Shown here piece by piece: positions 27,356-38,700 of a stretch of 64,000 nucleotides of DNA. Below the pieces are notes generated by a model, which saw only the letters and a list, made by a program, of their open reading frames with translations, had not been told where the DNA came from and searched no databases. The DNA is taken from the NCBI RefSeq assembly GCF_011008565.1, contig NZ_JAAIWK010000018.1, positions 20,277-84,276 of the forward strand. Direction: 5' to 3'. The position numbers and the translations under genes are program-made. This stretch comes from Heyndrickxia ginsengihumi. Its GTDB lineage: Bacteria; Bacillota; Bacilli; Bacillales; Bacillaceae_C. The first letter of the stretch is position 1. Each line of letters starts with the position of its first letter.

Positions 27356-29073
27356 TGTAGTCCCTCCAACTGCGTTTTTACAAGCTCATAATATTCACCT
27401 TTTTTAGCCAATAGTTCTTCTTGTGTCCCCATTTCAGCCACTTTTCCTTCTTTTAAAACAATAATTCTGTCCATCTGTTCCATCCAATGTAAACGATGTG
27501 TTGCAAATATGACCAATTTTTTTTGAAAAAGTTTAATCATCGTTTTCTTTAACTCATATTCTGTTTCGACATCTAAATGTGCAGTTGGCTCATCTAACAA
27601 TAAAATAGGGCGGCCACATAAAAACGCTCTAGCCAATGCTACTCTTTGCTCCTGTCCTCCACTCATCGTTCTTCCACCGTTACCTATCATCTCTTCTAGG
27701 CCTTTAGGAAAGCTGGCAATAATTTCGTTAAGACCCGCTGCTTTTATAGCCTCTTTTATTTGCTCATTACTTGCATCAGGATGATAAAAAGCGATATTTT
27801 TCTTTATTGTGTCATGAAAAAGATACGGATGCTGTGGTATATATGTTAACTGGTGACGCCAATGATCAAATGCAAGAGATGGTAAAATGTGCCCATTCGT
27901 TTGAATCACGCCGTCAGTTGGAGATAAAAACCCACTGAGTACGTTAATTAAAGTTGATTTTCCTGCACCGCTAGCACCGACGACACCGATTTTTTCAAAC
28001 CCTTTGAATTGCAGTTGTACGTTCTTTAGTGATACATTCCGATCGCTCTCATGCTGTACGTTAATATTTTTTAATGTAAGTGTACTTTTTTCATCCCAGC
28101 TTACATGAAATGCATCAATATCTTTCGAATTTTGTTGGGTTGTTGCAATAGACTGAATATCATGTGCTGCTTCTTTGCCATCCAACGTTGCATGATAATC
28201 ATTGCCAAACTCTCTTATTGGAAGAAAGTATTCAGGAGCCAATACTAAAATCGTTAACGCTGGCTGTAATAATATATGGCCATTCACTAACCTAAGGCCA
28301 AGTGAGACAGCAACAAACGCAATGGACAGCATCGTAAAGAAATCTAATGCAAATGATGAAAGGAATGCAACTCGAAGTGTTGCATTCGTCATTTTGCGAT
28401 ATTGATCACTAACTCTGCCAATCGTATTTGCGTGGGAACGGCTTAATCCTAGATAACGCAGTGTTGTTAATCCGCGTAAAGAATCAACAAAATGGTTTGA
28501 AAGTACACGGTATGAATCCCACTGCATATCCATTTTTTTCTGCGCTGCCAATCCTAGCAAAACCATAAACATAATTAATACAGGCATTGTGACAAATAAA
28601 ATAATGGCGGAAATACGATCTTGAAAGCATACATATAGTAGAACAATGATTGGGATTATCCCCATTCCAACGATTTTTGGAATAAATAATTCAAGATATT
28701 GCCTCATTTGTGCAGTACCTTCAAGTGATAATGTAACAAGTTTTCCTGTTCCAATTTTTTGAGTAAAGGTTGGCCCGAGTTCAAAAAGTGTACTAAAAAA
28801 TTGTTTTCTCAAGTCGGTGCCCGTTCTATCAGCAAAACGATAAGCAATTTTCTTGATCAACAATGAAAGACAATAACGACCAACTAAAGCACATAAAAAT
28901 AATAATACCTTTTGAACTAAATTGGATACTTCCTCTCTAGCAAATAAATGTGAAATAAGATCAGCAAGATACACTGCTTGTAAAATGATGCACATACTTT
29001 GAAGTAAGGTAAGGATGCTGACCATTGTAATAGTGATCTTGGCCCCTTTGTAAGTTAAAATTTCACGATCCAT
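27352..29073 (-). CDS. cydD: CydD, ABC exporter subunit for cytochrome bd assembly
   Basis: A 573-residue half-transporter. The N-terminal membrane domain contains DRTGTDLRKQFFSTLFELGP and GKLVTLSLEG, typical of the CydD subfamily. The C-terminal ATPase has Walker A GASGAGKST, signature MSGGQEQR and Walker B ILLLDEPTAHLD. It is the partner of CydC, which overlaps its end. It lies 66 bp after cydB on the same strand. The ribosome site before ATG is weak. Confidence 0.94.
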   Translation of the reverse strand: MDREILTYKGAKITITMVSILTLLQSMCIILQAVYLADLISHLFAREEVSNLVQKVLLFLCALVGRYCLSLLIKKIAYRFADRTGTDLRKQFFSTLFELGPTFTQKIGTGKLVTLSLEGTAQMRQYLELFIPKIVGMGIIPIIVLLYVCFQDRISAIILFVTMPVLIMFMVLLGLAAQKKMDMQWDSYRVLSNHFVDSLRGLTTLRYLGLSRSHANTIGRVSDQYRKMTNATLRVAFLSSFALDFFTMLSIAFVAVSLGLRLVNGHILLQPALTILVLAPEYFLPIREFGNDYHATLDGKEAAHDIQSIATTQQNSKDIDAFHVSWDEKSTLTLKNINVQHESDRNVSLKNVQLQFKGFEKIGVVGASGAGKSTLINVLSGFLSPTDGVIQTNGHILPSLAFDHWRHQLTYIPQHPYLFHDTIKKNIAFYHPDASNEQIKEAIKAAGLNEIIASFPKGLEEMIGNGGRTMSGGQEQRVALARAFLCGRPILLLDEPTAHLDVETEYELKKTMIKLFQKKLVIFATHRLHWMEQMDRIIVLKEGKVAEMGTQEELLAKKGEYYELVKTQLEGLQ

Positions 29074-29139
29074 ATTCTAACTTGGCGTATACTCGTGACA
29101 AGTTGCCATGAGGAGCCAAGTGCTCACTTCCTTTACAAC

Positions 29140-30153
29140 TTAATATTCTAAATGCTGATCTTTATGAACTCTTTTACGAAATACAATATAGCTCCAGATT
29201 GTATATCCTAGAACAAATGGCAACAACGTTACGGCCACAATCGACATCACTGTCAATGAATATGATCCAGATGCCGCATTATAAATCGTTAAATCGTACG
29301 CCGATTTTATATTACTAATCATGACACGCGGAAATAGTCCTACAAACAAAGAAGCAATTGTTAAGGCGATCACTGCTGCATTCATTCCAAAAGCCCAGCC
29401 ATCTCTTTTTTTAGCTAAGAAGTAACCAGAAAGAGCGAGAAAAATAACAACTAAGGCATAGATTGGAACAAGCAAACCGCCGCGTACTGAAAATAAATCG
29501 GTTGAAAAATAAGTGGCAATAACAAAAGCAATTAAAAAGATGGCGAGAATGCCAATGACTTTTTTAGCCATTTGCCGAGCACGTCTTTGTAAATCTCCAA
29601 CCGTACGTAAACAAATAAATACTAATCCATGGAAGAAACATAGTAATGTAATTGCAAGTCCGCCAAGAATCGTGTACATATTTAAATAGCTTGAAAAAGC
29701 AGCGTCCATATTCATGTTATGATCAATTGGTAAACCGTGAACAATTGCTGAGAAAACGACTCCCCATAATAGCGGCACTAGCAGACTTGCTAGAAAAATG
29801 AGCCAGTCCCACGTATTTCTCCAGTTTGAGTTGCCGACTTTTCCTCTAAATTCAAATGCCGTTCCACGCGCAATCAGCAATAATAGCATTAAGACAAGCG
29901 GTACATAAAATCCACTGAATAATGTCGCATACCAGTTTGGAAATGCGGCAAACATTGCACCACCTGCTGTAATCATCCATACTTCATTAGAATCCCAAAA
30001 AGGTCCAATTGTGTTAATTAAAACCCGTCTCTCAACCTCGTTCTTTGCGAGGAAGCGTGTTGCCATACCAACTCCATAATCGTACCCCTCTAAAAAGAAG
30101 AAACCTACGAATAATACTGATATTAGTAGAAACCATAGCTCATTTAGCGACAA
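29140..30153 (-). CDS. cydB: Cytochrome d ubiquinol/menaquinol oxidase subunit II
   Basis: A 337-residue membrane subunit of cytochrome bd with about eight to nine helices (LWFLLISVLFVGFFFLEGYDYGVGM at the N-terminus, PFWDSNEVWMITAGGAMFAAFP). I start it at TTG 30153, with GGAGG 9 nt upstream. The open frame extends further upstream, but that part covers the ribosome site and gives a basic, non-family N-terminus. The start overlaps the cydA stop by 14 bp, so translation is coupled. Confidence 0.96.
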   Translation of the reverse strand: MSLNELWFLLISVLFVGFFFLEGYDYGVGMATRFLAKNEVERRVLINTIGPFWDSNEVWMITAGGAMFAAFPNWYATLFSGFYVPLVLMLLLLIARGTAFEFRGKVGNSNWRNTWDWLIFLASLLVPLLWGVVFSAIVHGLPIDHNMNMDAAFSSYLNMYTILGGLAITLLCFFHGLVFICLRTVGDLQRRARQMAKKVIGILAIFLIAFVIATYFSTDLFSVRGGLLVPIYALVVIFLALSGYFLAKKRDGWAFGMNAAVIALTIASLFVGLFPRVMISNIKSAYDLTIYNAASGSYSLTVMSIVAVTLLPFVLGYTIWSYIVFRKRVHKDQHLEY

Positions 30154-31546
30154 GGTGATACGCCTCCCTATCAAACGGATCATTCGAAATTACTTTAGGA
30201 TCTTCCTGTTTCATTGATGGTCCTTGTTTTATTACACGGACAAAAAGATATACCATTACAACTGCTAAAAGTGTATATGCCCCAAGGAAAGATATGATAC
30301 TGAAAAGCAATTCTCCCGATGATACATTTGGTGATACACTGTCTGCTGTTTTCATTAAGCCAAATACAGTCCATGGTTGACGGCCAATTTCGGTCATAAT
30401 CCACCCAGTGATGCTTCCAATATACGGTAAAGACATTGCTGCTACCATGATTCGTAAAAACCATTTGCTTTCAACTAATTTTTTTCTAAATGCAAGAAAT
30501 GCCCCAACAATTCCAAGAGCACAAAGTGCTAGACCGGCCAATGACATAATGCGGAAGCTCCAGAATGTTGTTCTTACTGGTGGAATATAATTTCCTTTAC
30601 CGTATTTTTGTTCATATTGCTTTTGTAACGTTTCCATCCCTTTAACTTTACCGTCAAATTTTCCGTAAGATAAATAGCTTAATAAATACGGTATTTTTAC
30701 TTCTGCTGTATTTTCATGTGTTTTTGGATTTATCGATGCAAGTACTGTCCATGCTGCTGGATTACCACTATCCTTCCAGAGCCCTTCACTTGCCGCCATT
30801 TTCATTGGTTGTGATTGCACTAAATGCTTCGCCTGATCATGACCAGCAAATGCTAGCAAAACACCAGATATTAATCCGACTGTTATACCAATATGAAAGG
30901 ATTTTTTAAAAAACTCAATGTCGCGTTTCTTTAACAGCATAATTGCACTTATACCTGTAATCAAAAAGGCACCTGTTGCAAAAGACCCAAAAATTGTATG
31001 TGGTAATTCAACCCATAGTTGCGGATTTTTCACTAATGCAAAGAAATCAGTCATTTCCGCACGGCCATTGCGAACAACGAAGCCAACCGGCTCTTGCATA
31101 AATGAATTTGCTGTTAAAATCCATACTGCTGATAAAATCGTCCCTATTGAAACTAACCAAATACTTACTAAATGAATGCGTTTTGAGAGTCGATCCCAGC
31201 CAAAGTTCCATATTCCAATAAAAGTTGATTCCAAGAAAAAGGCAAGCAACGCTTCAATCGCTAGCGGAGCTCCAAATATATCCCCCATAAACCGTGAATA
31301 ATTTGACCAATTCATTCCAAATTGGAATTCTTGCAAAATACCTGTTACAACACCAATCGCAAAATTAATCAGAAATAACTTTCCCCAAAACTTTGACATT
31401 TTTTTATAAACGTCATCTTTTTTCACAACATAGAGCGTTTCCATAATTGCGACGATAAACACAAGACCTATTGATAATGGCACAAATAAAAAATGATAGA
31501 TCGTCGTCGCAGCATATTGAAATCTTGCTAAACTTAGCGGATCCAA
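30140..31546 (-). CDS. cydA: Cytochrome d ubiquinol/menaquinol oxidase subunit I
   Basis: A 468-residue haem-bearing subunit that reduces oxygen to water at low oxygen. The first haem-ligand region ARFQYAATTIYHFLFVPLSIG (His18), LEALLAFFLEST, the ELPHTIFGSFATGAF helix, and the GRQPW loop are visible; the Q-loop is short, as in Gram-positive bd oxidases. It starts at TTG with GGGGGAT upstream. It is the first gene of cydA-cydB-cydD-cydC-regulator. The 5' region up to the sfp terminator is about 200 bp, similar to the long cyd leader I recall in B. subtilis. Confidence 0.97.
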   Translation of the reverse strand: MDPLSLARFQYAATTIYHFLFVPLSIGLVFIVAIMETLYVVKKDDVYKKMSKFWGKLFLINFAIGVVTGILQEFQFGMNWSNYSRFMGDIFGAPLAIEALLAFFLESTFIGIWNFGWDRLSKRIHLVSIWLVSIGTILSAVWILTANSFMQEPVGFVVRNGRAEMTDFFALVKNPQLWVELPHTIFGSFATGAFLITGISAIMLLKKRDIEFFKKSFHIGITVGLISGVLLAFAGHDQAKHLVQSQPMKMAASEGLWKDSGNPAAWTVLASINPKTHENTAEVKIPYLLSYLSYGKFDGKVKGMETLQKQYEQKYGKGNYIPPVRTTFWSFRIMSLAGLALCALGIVGAFLAFRKKLVESKWFLRIMVAAMSLPYIGSITGWIMTEIGRQPWTVFGLMKTADSVSPNVSSGELLFSIISFLGAYTLLAVVMVYLFVRVIKQGPSMKQEDPKVISNDPFDREAYHLVAK

Positions 31547-31726
31547 TGTTATCCCCCTTTTCTTTAGCTAGCTAAAAAGTACCAATTTACTTCCAGCTAA
31601 CTTGTAATTTCAACTTTATTTTATTCCTTATGAAACTGCTCCGCATAACTCTATAGAGCTATTATGATGGCTGTTTTGTGTCATAGAAGTGGCAATTTTG
31701 TAACAACTGTGACGAACTAAAGAAAC

Positions 31727-31742
31727 TATGACAAATATCACA
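31727..31742. promoter_or_regulatory. FNR/Crp-like palindrome upstream of cydA
   Basis: TATGA-CAAATA-TCACA matches 9 of 10 fixed positions of TGTGA-N6-TCACA. It lies about 180 bp before the cydA start, just beyond the sfp terminator. Cytochrome bd genes are commonly controlled by oxygen or redox regulators (Fnr, Rex, ResD), but a single near-match is weak evidence. Confidence 0.35.
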
Positions 31743-31752
31743 GATTTTATAT

Positions 31753-31785
31753 AAAAAAGCCCCAACAGTTATCTGCTGGGACTTT
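31753..31785 (-). terminator. Intrinsic terminator of the dhb-mbtH-sfp operon
   Basis: On the minus strand AAAGTCCCAGCAG pairs with CTGTTGGGGCTTT (two weak pairs) and a T-run follows. It lies directly behind sfp. Confidence 0.8.
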
Positions 31786-31789
31786 GCAA

Positions 31790-32554
31790 TTACATGTTTA
31801 AGGAAGTAAAAGCCTCTTTTAAAATGAAAGAACCGTTAAATTGTTTAATGTGAATTGTTTCACCGCCTAAAATAGCAAGGCTGCCGATATACCCTAAACG
31901 AGTGTCTAAGTCTACTAACAATGAGTTCTGAATAAGACTAGGTCTGTTATGAAAAGAAAGCAGCTTTGCAGGATGATTTGGACTAGAAACGCTAATATTT
32001 AATGGCGATGTCATTAACCCTTCCCCAGTTGCCTTAAGAAGGGCTTCCTTCCTTGTCCAATAGGTCAAAAAACCTGATCTTCTTTTTCGTAACGGCAAAT
32101 GGCTAAGCTGCATCTTTTCTTCTTCTGTAAGTACACTCTTTTCCAATGTAAGAAAATCGATATTTGAATCAATATATTCAACATCTATTCCAATTTTGTA
32201 ATTTTTAATAAAAGCTACCACAATGACATCTTCTGAATGCGAAACAGAAAATTGAATATTTCCTCTTGTTAATGTTGGCTTGCCATGCAAATGCTTGCAA
32301 TGCGGGCATATCCGTGCAATAGGTACGAACTGAGGAGCAATATTTAATTGTACCGACAAAACAATCCTGCTTATTGTACAACCTAAAATAAAACGGACCC
32401 GATCTTGTTCCTTTTTATATGACTTCGCTCTTATTTGCTCCTCTTCACTCAACAAACGTAGATGCCATGGCTGTATATCATTGATACTACAGTACCACAC
32501 ATGACAATCATTCATTAACAGTGGAATCGCACGAGGCTCATACAAACTAACCAT
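31790..32554 (-). CDS. sfp: 4'-phosphopantetheinyl transferase, Sfp type
   Basis: A 254-residue enzyme that attaches the 4'-phosphopantetheine arm of CoA to carrier-protein serines. The family motifs are in order: FSVSHSEDVIVVAF, IGIDVEYID and FLTYWTRKEALLKATGEGL. It would activate the aryl carrier domain of DhbB and the two peptidyl carrier domains of DhbF. It lies at the end of the dhb operon, 18 bp after mbtH, while in B. subtilis 168 sfp is elsewhere. It looks full length with all motifs, so is likely active. GGGAGAATAAAA precedes the ATG. Confidence 0.95.
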   Translation of the reverse strand: MVSLYEPRAIPLLMNDCHVWYCSINDIQPWHLRLLSEEEQIRAKSYKKEQDRVRFILGCTISRIVLSVQLNIAPQFVPIARICPHCKHLHGKPTLTRGNIQFSVSHSEDVIVVAFIKNYKIGIDVEYIDSNIDFLTLEKSVLTEEEKMQLSHLPLRKRRSGFLTYWTRKEALLKATGEGLMTSPLNISVSSPNHPAKLLSFHNRPSLIQNSLLVDLDTRLGYIGSLAILGGETIHIKQFNGSFILKEAFTSLNM

Positions 32555-32572
32555 TTTTATTCTCCCATCATG

Positions 32573-32776
32573 CTAATTGTTAAGTTTGAGACTATTTGGC
32601 CTCATATCCGTCCAATTTTTATTGATGTAATTTACACAATCATCTTTACTATGTTCAGATAACACCATTTTCCAACCTAGTGGAATATCAAAACTTGCGG
32701 GCCATAGTGAATATTGCCCTTCTTCATTTAATAAAACAATAAACCTGCCTTCTTTTAGCTCAAATGGATTTTGCAT
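32573..32776 (-). CDS. MbtH-like protein
   Basis: A 67-residue accessory protein that binds and stabilises NRPS adenylation domains. The family motifs are all present: NEEGQYSLWPASFDIPLGW and YINKNWTDMRPNSL. It lies 19 bp downstream of dhbF, as expected for its partner NRPS, and upstream of sfp. In B. subtilis the equivalent gene is ybdZ, also directly downstream of dhbF. GGGAGAGATTTGCA precedes the ATG. Confidence 0.95.
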   Translation of the reverse strand: MQNPFELKEGRFIVLLNEEGQYSLWPASFDIPLGWKMVLSEHSKDDCVNYINKNWTDMRPNSLKLNN

Positions 32777-32795
32777 TGCAAATCTCTCCCAGCAT

Positions 32796-35700
32796 TTAAA
32801 GTATCATTTGATTTTTTTCTTTCATTAATCGCATTAAAATTTGACCTATTTCAAAAAGCGGACCTGGTTGACAAAGATCTTTATGTCTACAATGAATGTC
32901 ATACTGAAAAATATTTCCTGAAACAAAAGGCCGCCATTCATCTGGACTTATTGGATCAAACCATTCAGGTATTACTGTCGACCTAAAGAAGAGAATATCT
33001 CCTTCAAATTGTTTTGGTTTATATTCACTTAAAATACGAACAGAATTTTTATACGTCTCTTTTAAGTTAATAATCGTCTCTTCATCTAAACTAGCTAATG
33101 CACTTCCATGACGGAGAAGAATTTCAATAGTGTTACTTTGTGTTAAATTTTTTTCACATATATCCTCTGGTTCAAATCCTCCTAAAGCTAAAAGTGCGAT
33201 GAGCACTTCTTCTTCTTTCGGTACTTGAGCAATAGGAAGAAATTGACTTGGATATGAGTCTAGCATTACTACGAGTGAAACTTCATCTCCCTGTTTTTGT
33301 AGCTCTGTCGCCATGGCATGGACAACATTCCCCCCAAGTGACCATCCTAATAAATGATACGGTCCTTTTGGTTGAACAGATTTTATTTGGCAAATATATT
33401 CGAGCGCCATTTCATCCAATGTTTTCGGTAATGGCTCATTCCTTTCAATCCCTCTCGCTTGCAATCCATAAATTGGAAAATCCTTTTCTAATGACGTCAT
33501 CAAACCGGCATAGCACCAACTAAGTCCGCCTGCAGGATGTACGCAAAACAGCGGCAAGTTGTTTCCAGACGTTCTAAGCGGCAATAACATTGCTAATGAA
33601 TTTTGACTGCTTCCTACCTCAAGTTTTTCTACAAGACTTGCAATCGTAGGAGCTTCGAAAAGATCTCCAATACTTAATTCCGTTCCAAATACATCACGAA
33701 TTCGGCTCATTAATTGAACAGCCAACAGGGAATGACCGCCTAGCTCAAAAAAGCTTTCGCTAACACTGACTTTGTTCAACTGCAAAATTTCTTTAAATAA
33801 GTTACACATAATCTCTTCTTGAGGAGTACGCGGGCCTCTGTCTAATCGTTCCATTTCTATTTCAGGAGCAGGCAATGCTTTACGATCTAGCTTTCCATTC
33901 GGTGTCAACGGTAAACTTTCTATGGACATAAAAAATGATGGTACCATATAACCAGGGAGAACATTTGCTACATAGTTTCGTAAATGCTCTGTCGTTCCTT
34001 TCATACCTTTTTTATAAACTATATATGCTACAAGGCATTTATTATTTGGATAATCTTCACGAACGACGACCCCTACTTGCTCTATAGCGGGATGTTTAGC
34101 AAGAACCGCCTCGATCTCACCTATTTCGATACGAAAACCTCTTATTTTTACTTGCTGATCTGCCCGTCCTACATATTCTAACAGTCCATTGGCATGCCAC
34201 TTAGCCAGATCTCCTGTTCGATACATTCTAGACCCTGGCTGGCCATACGGATTGGCTATAAATCTTTCTGAAGTTAAATCAGGTCGTCCCAAATACCCGC
34301 GTGCCAGTCCTGGACCTGAAACATACAATTCTCCTACAACTCCCGGCGGTACTATTTGTAGCTCTGAATCCAGCAAATAAACATCTAAGTCAGAAAGACT
34401 GCAACCTATTAAACTGTTACGGCTTTCAGCAACCATTTTTTCATTTAGCTCTATATACGTAACATGAACTGTTGTTTCCGTAATGCCGTACATATTAACT
34501 AATTTTGGCTGCATGTCGTCATGGCGCCTGTACCATTCTTCCAATCTACTAAGTTCCAATGCTTCGCCACCAAATATGATATACCGTAGTGAGAGTCTGT
34601 TCGAAACTTCCGAATCCTCTTTATCTGCCTGCATAAGTTGATAAAATGCTGATGGGGTCTGATTTAAGACTGTTACATGTTCATCAGCTAGTAATGCTAA
34701 AAATTGTTTTGGTGAACGACTAACATTATGTGAAACAATGACGAGACTACCTCCATGCAATAACGGTCCCCATATTTCCCATACAGAAAAATCAAATGCA
34801 TATGAGTGGAATAAAGTCCAAATATCATCAGCGCCAAAATGGAATAAGTGATCAGTTGATTTAAAAAGTCGGACAACATTATGATGCGGAACAACTACTC
34901 CTTTCGGCTTCCCTGTCGAACCTGATGTGTATATAATATAGGCAGAATGGGATGGTAATAATGGTTCTGGTCGCTCACTATTGATTGGACTTGTTTCAAG
35001 CAACAGATTGATATCCTCGCGTGCTTCCAGCTCATCAACCGTGAAATGTTTTATATTCCCAATGGTCTTTATTGTTGAAGCAATATGTTTTGTTGTAAGT
35101 ATACATATCGGCTGAGCATCTTCCACCATAAATGCAAGCCTGTCTTCTGGATAATTTGGATCCAATGATAAATACGTTCCTCCTGCTTTAAGAACTGCTA
35201 ACATTCCAACCACTAGCTCAATAGATCTTGAAAAAGCTAACGCTACTACTTTTTCAGGTCCAACTCCCATAGCGATTAACAGTTTTGCAAGCTTATTTGC
35301 TTTTTCATTTAATGCACGATAACTTAGTCTTTCATTTTCAAAAATTAATGCCGTTGCATTCGGTCTCTTTTCGGCTTGCTCTTCGAATAATGCAGGTATC
35401 GTTTTCTCCGAAACTTTCGAAACATGTTTGTTATGTTCTGGTGTGAAAAGCATTTTTCGTTCTTCTGGCAATATAATACTTAATTTATCAATTGGCACAT
35501 CTGGTTTGCTCACTATTTCTTTCAATAACTGTAAAAAACGTTCAGCCATTTTTTCAATAGTAGTTCTTCTAAATAAATCACTACTATATTCAATGAATCC
35601 ATGTATACCATTAGGAGAACCGTCAGTTTTACGCCCTTCTTGCAATTCAAATGTAAGATCAAATTTCGCAGAACCTACGTGATAAAGTTCTAGTTTCGTT

Positions 35701-38700
35701 TCAACATCCTCTAATTCCAATCTTGGATCTGGAATATTTTGAAAAGCAAACATCACTTGAAATAACGGATTTTTAGACCGATACCTAGTTGGATTTAATT
35801 GTTCTACTAAAAGTTCAAATGGTACATCTTGATGTTCAAAAGCAGATAAATCCGCATATTTTACCCGAGACAATAGTTCACTAAAACTAGGATTTCCAGC
35901 AGTATCGGTTCTAAGGACTAACGTATTGACAAATAATCCAATGACATTTTCCAATGAATCGTGATTTCTTCCAGCAATTGGACTGCCGATTGGTATATCA
36001 TTTCCTGCCCCTAATTTCGTTAACAGTGCAGCAATTGCTGCTTGAAGTACCATGAATAAGCTAACGTTCCGCTTATGGGCAAGATCTAAAAGCTTTTGAT
36101 GAAGGATGGAGTCAATGGTAAGATCAACGATTCCACCTTCAAAACTAGATTGCATCGGACGCGGAAAATCTGTCGGTAACTCTATTTGATCGGGTAACCC
36201 ATTAAGTGCATCTTTCCAGTAAGCAAGCTGCTGTGACACCTGCTTAGCCCCTTTCCTTTCATTTAGCCATTGTTGCTGGCAAATAGTATAGTCAGCATAT
36301 TGGATTGGCAGCGGAGATAAAGCATTACTGCTTTTATGACAATGGTCATGATATGCTTTAGCTAAATCACGAGTTAACGGTGTCAAAGACCAGCCATCAG
36401 CAGCAATATGATGTATAAGCAGTAATAGTACATATTGATTGTGATTGATTTCAAATATGTTTACCCGAAAAGCAGGTTCCGTTGTTAAATCAAAACAGTA
36501 ATGAATTGCCTTGTTTATTTCTGTTAAAAATTGTTTTTCATTTGTTTTAATAACCTCAAGCTTCATTTTAAAATCGTGTGGCTCAAGTATACATTGGTAT
36601 GACATTCCAGTCTCATCGGACGGAAACATTGTCCGTAATGATTCATGCCGAGTAATGACATCAATTAATGCCTGTTGTAACGCTTGAATATTCAAATCTC
36701 CTTTCAACTTTATGACAACAGGAATATTGTATGCGTCTTTTCTCCCCTCTAAATGTTGCAAAAACCATAAACGGCGTTGTCCAAATGAAAGGGGAATCTG
36801 ACTAGGCCGTGGTTGTTTTTCTATAATTGGTTTGTTTAATTGATTGTCTTCTAATTGAGCAACTAACTGTGCAACAGTTGGATATTCAAATAATTTGGCA
36901 ATGGTCATATTTTTCCCTAGTACTTCACGGATTAAATTGATGAGCTGAACAGCAAGTATTGAATGCCCGCCCATTTCAAAGAAATTATCATCGATTCCAA
37001 TCTCAGGGATTTGCAAAGTTTCTGAAAACAATTTACATAGCATCTCTTCCTGAGGAGTTCTAGGTTTCCTCGTTTCCACCTTCATCGTAAATTCAGGCTT
37101 TGGCAATGCATTTCGATCTAATTTACCATTTGGCGTTAATGGCATTTCTTTTATTACGATAAATATTGATGGAATCATGTAACTCGGTAAATAATTACTT
37201 ATATAACTACGGATTTCCATTTCATTAAAAACTGTGTGTTGCCCTTGCACAATATAGGCAACTAACCTCTGACTGCCAGCATGATCTGTACCTATTTGCA
37301 CTACAGCCTTTTCAACAGAGTTGTGTTTCATTAATATTTCTTCTATCTCACTTGTCTCAATCCGAAATCCGCGCAATTTAATTTGATAATCTACACGGCC
37401 AATATAATCAAGGGTTCCGTTTTCATTCCAACGCACAAGATCTCCTGTTCGATACATTCGACTGCCTGGCGCTCCATAAGGGTTCGCAATAAAACGCTCA
37501 GCAGTTAATGCTGGCCGGTTGTTATAACCTCGTGCAAGTCCCCTTCCTGATATGTAGAGCTCTCCAATAGCCCCCGCTGGAACAGGCTGTAAACATGAAT
37601 CTAATACATAAACTTCCGTATTCCATATCGGTTGTCCAATCGAAGGCGTCTGTTTTTGTTCATCGTTTACATTAGATAGCATCGACCATATCGTTGTTTC
37701 TGTAGGGCCATATAAATTAGTCGTCTTGCAATTTAAGTTTTTTAACGTTGAAGCAAGTTGCCCCGGTAAGGCTTCGCCTCCAACGAGTACTTTCATTCCT
37801 CTTACACTATGAGGCTGATTCGCGGCTAACATTTGCCATAGGGTAGGAGTCGCTTGCATCATTGTCACGTTGTGTTCTTTTATTAGATTGGCTATCGCTG
37901 CTGGATCTTTATTGACATCTTTTTCAGCAATAACGATCCTCGCCCCACAAATGAGCGGTAGAAAAAGTTCCAAAGCAGAAATATCAAACGAAACGGTAGT
38001 AACTGCTAACATACGATCATTCGCCGTTATGGGCATTTTATTTCGCATTGAAAACAATACATTATTTAAACTATCTAATGTCACGACTACACCCTTCGGT
38101 TCTCCTGTTGATCCTGATGTGTATATAATATAGGCTGGATGCATGCAAGAAACATGTTTATGAAGATTGAAAGAAGATGCATTCAATAATAGATTCTTTG
38201 TCCTCGGATCATCGATGACAATTACATGATTAGTGAACTGCTGAATAAAGCGAGCTCTTTGGGCCTCTATATTTGTAAGTATACAAATCGGTTTTGTATT
38301 TTTTAGCATATGTGCCACTCGTTCGTCAGGATATTCTGGATCTATCGGTAAATATGCCGCTCCGGTCTTTAGCACTGCTAACAGACAAACTAGCATATCA
38401 ATTGAACGGTTAAGTGTAATGGCAACGTAATCTTCTGCTTTTACTCCTTGTGCTAACAAATAATGCGCCAAGCGATTAGCACACTGATTTAATTCATGAT
38501 AGTTTAACTGTTCATCACCACATATAACGGCTTTAGCATTTGGTGTTTCTAAAACTTGTTTCTCAAAGACATGTAAAAATCCATCATGTGGCAATGCTTG
38601 AACTGTTTGATTTCGTTCCTCCAATAATTGCTGGTATTCATCAGCAAGTAATATATGAATGCTACCTAAACGCTGCTCTTTTTGATGGGACACTACTTTT

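Noticed and set aside
30195..30464. Open frames antisense to or in other frames of cydA
   Set aside because: Shadows of the coding frame without ribosome sites; cydA itself is unmistakable.
31640..31742. Rex operator (TTGTGA-N6-TCACAA) before cydA
   Set aside because: Several partial halves such as TTCGTCACAG and TTGTTACAAAA exist, but none forms a convincing full site; only the FNR-like match is reported.
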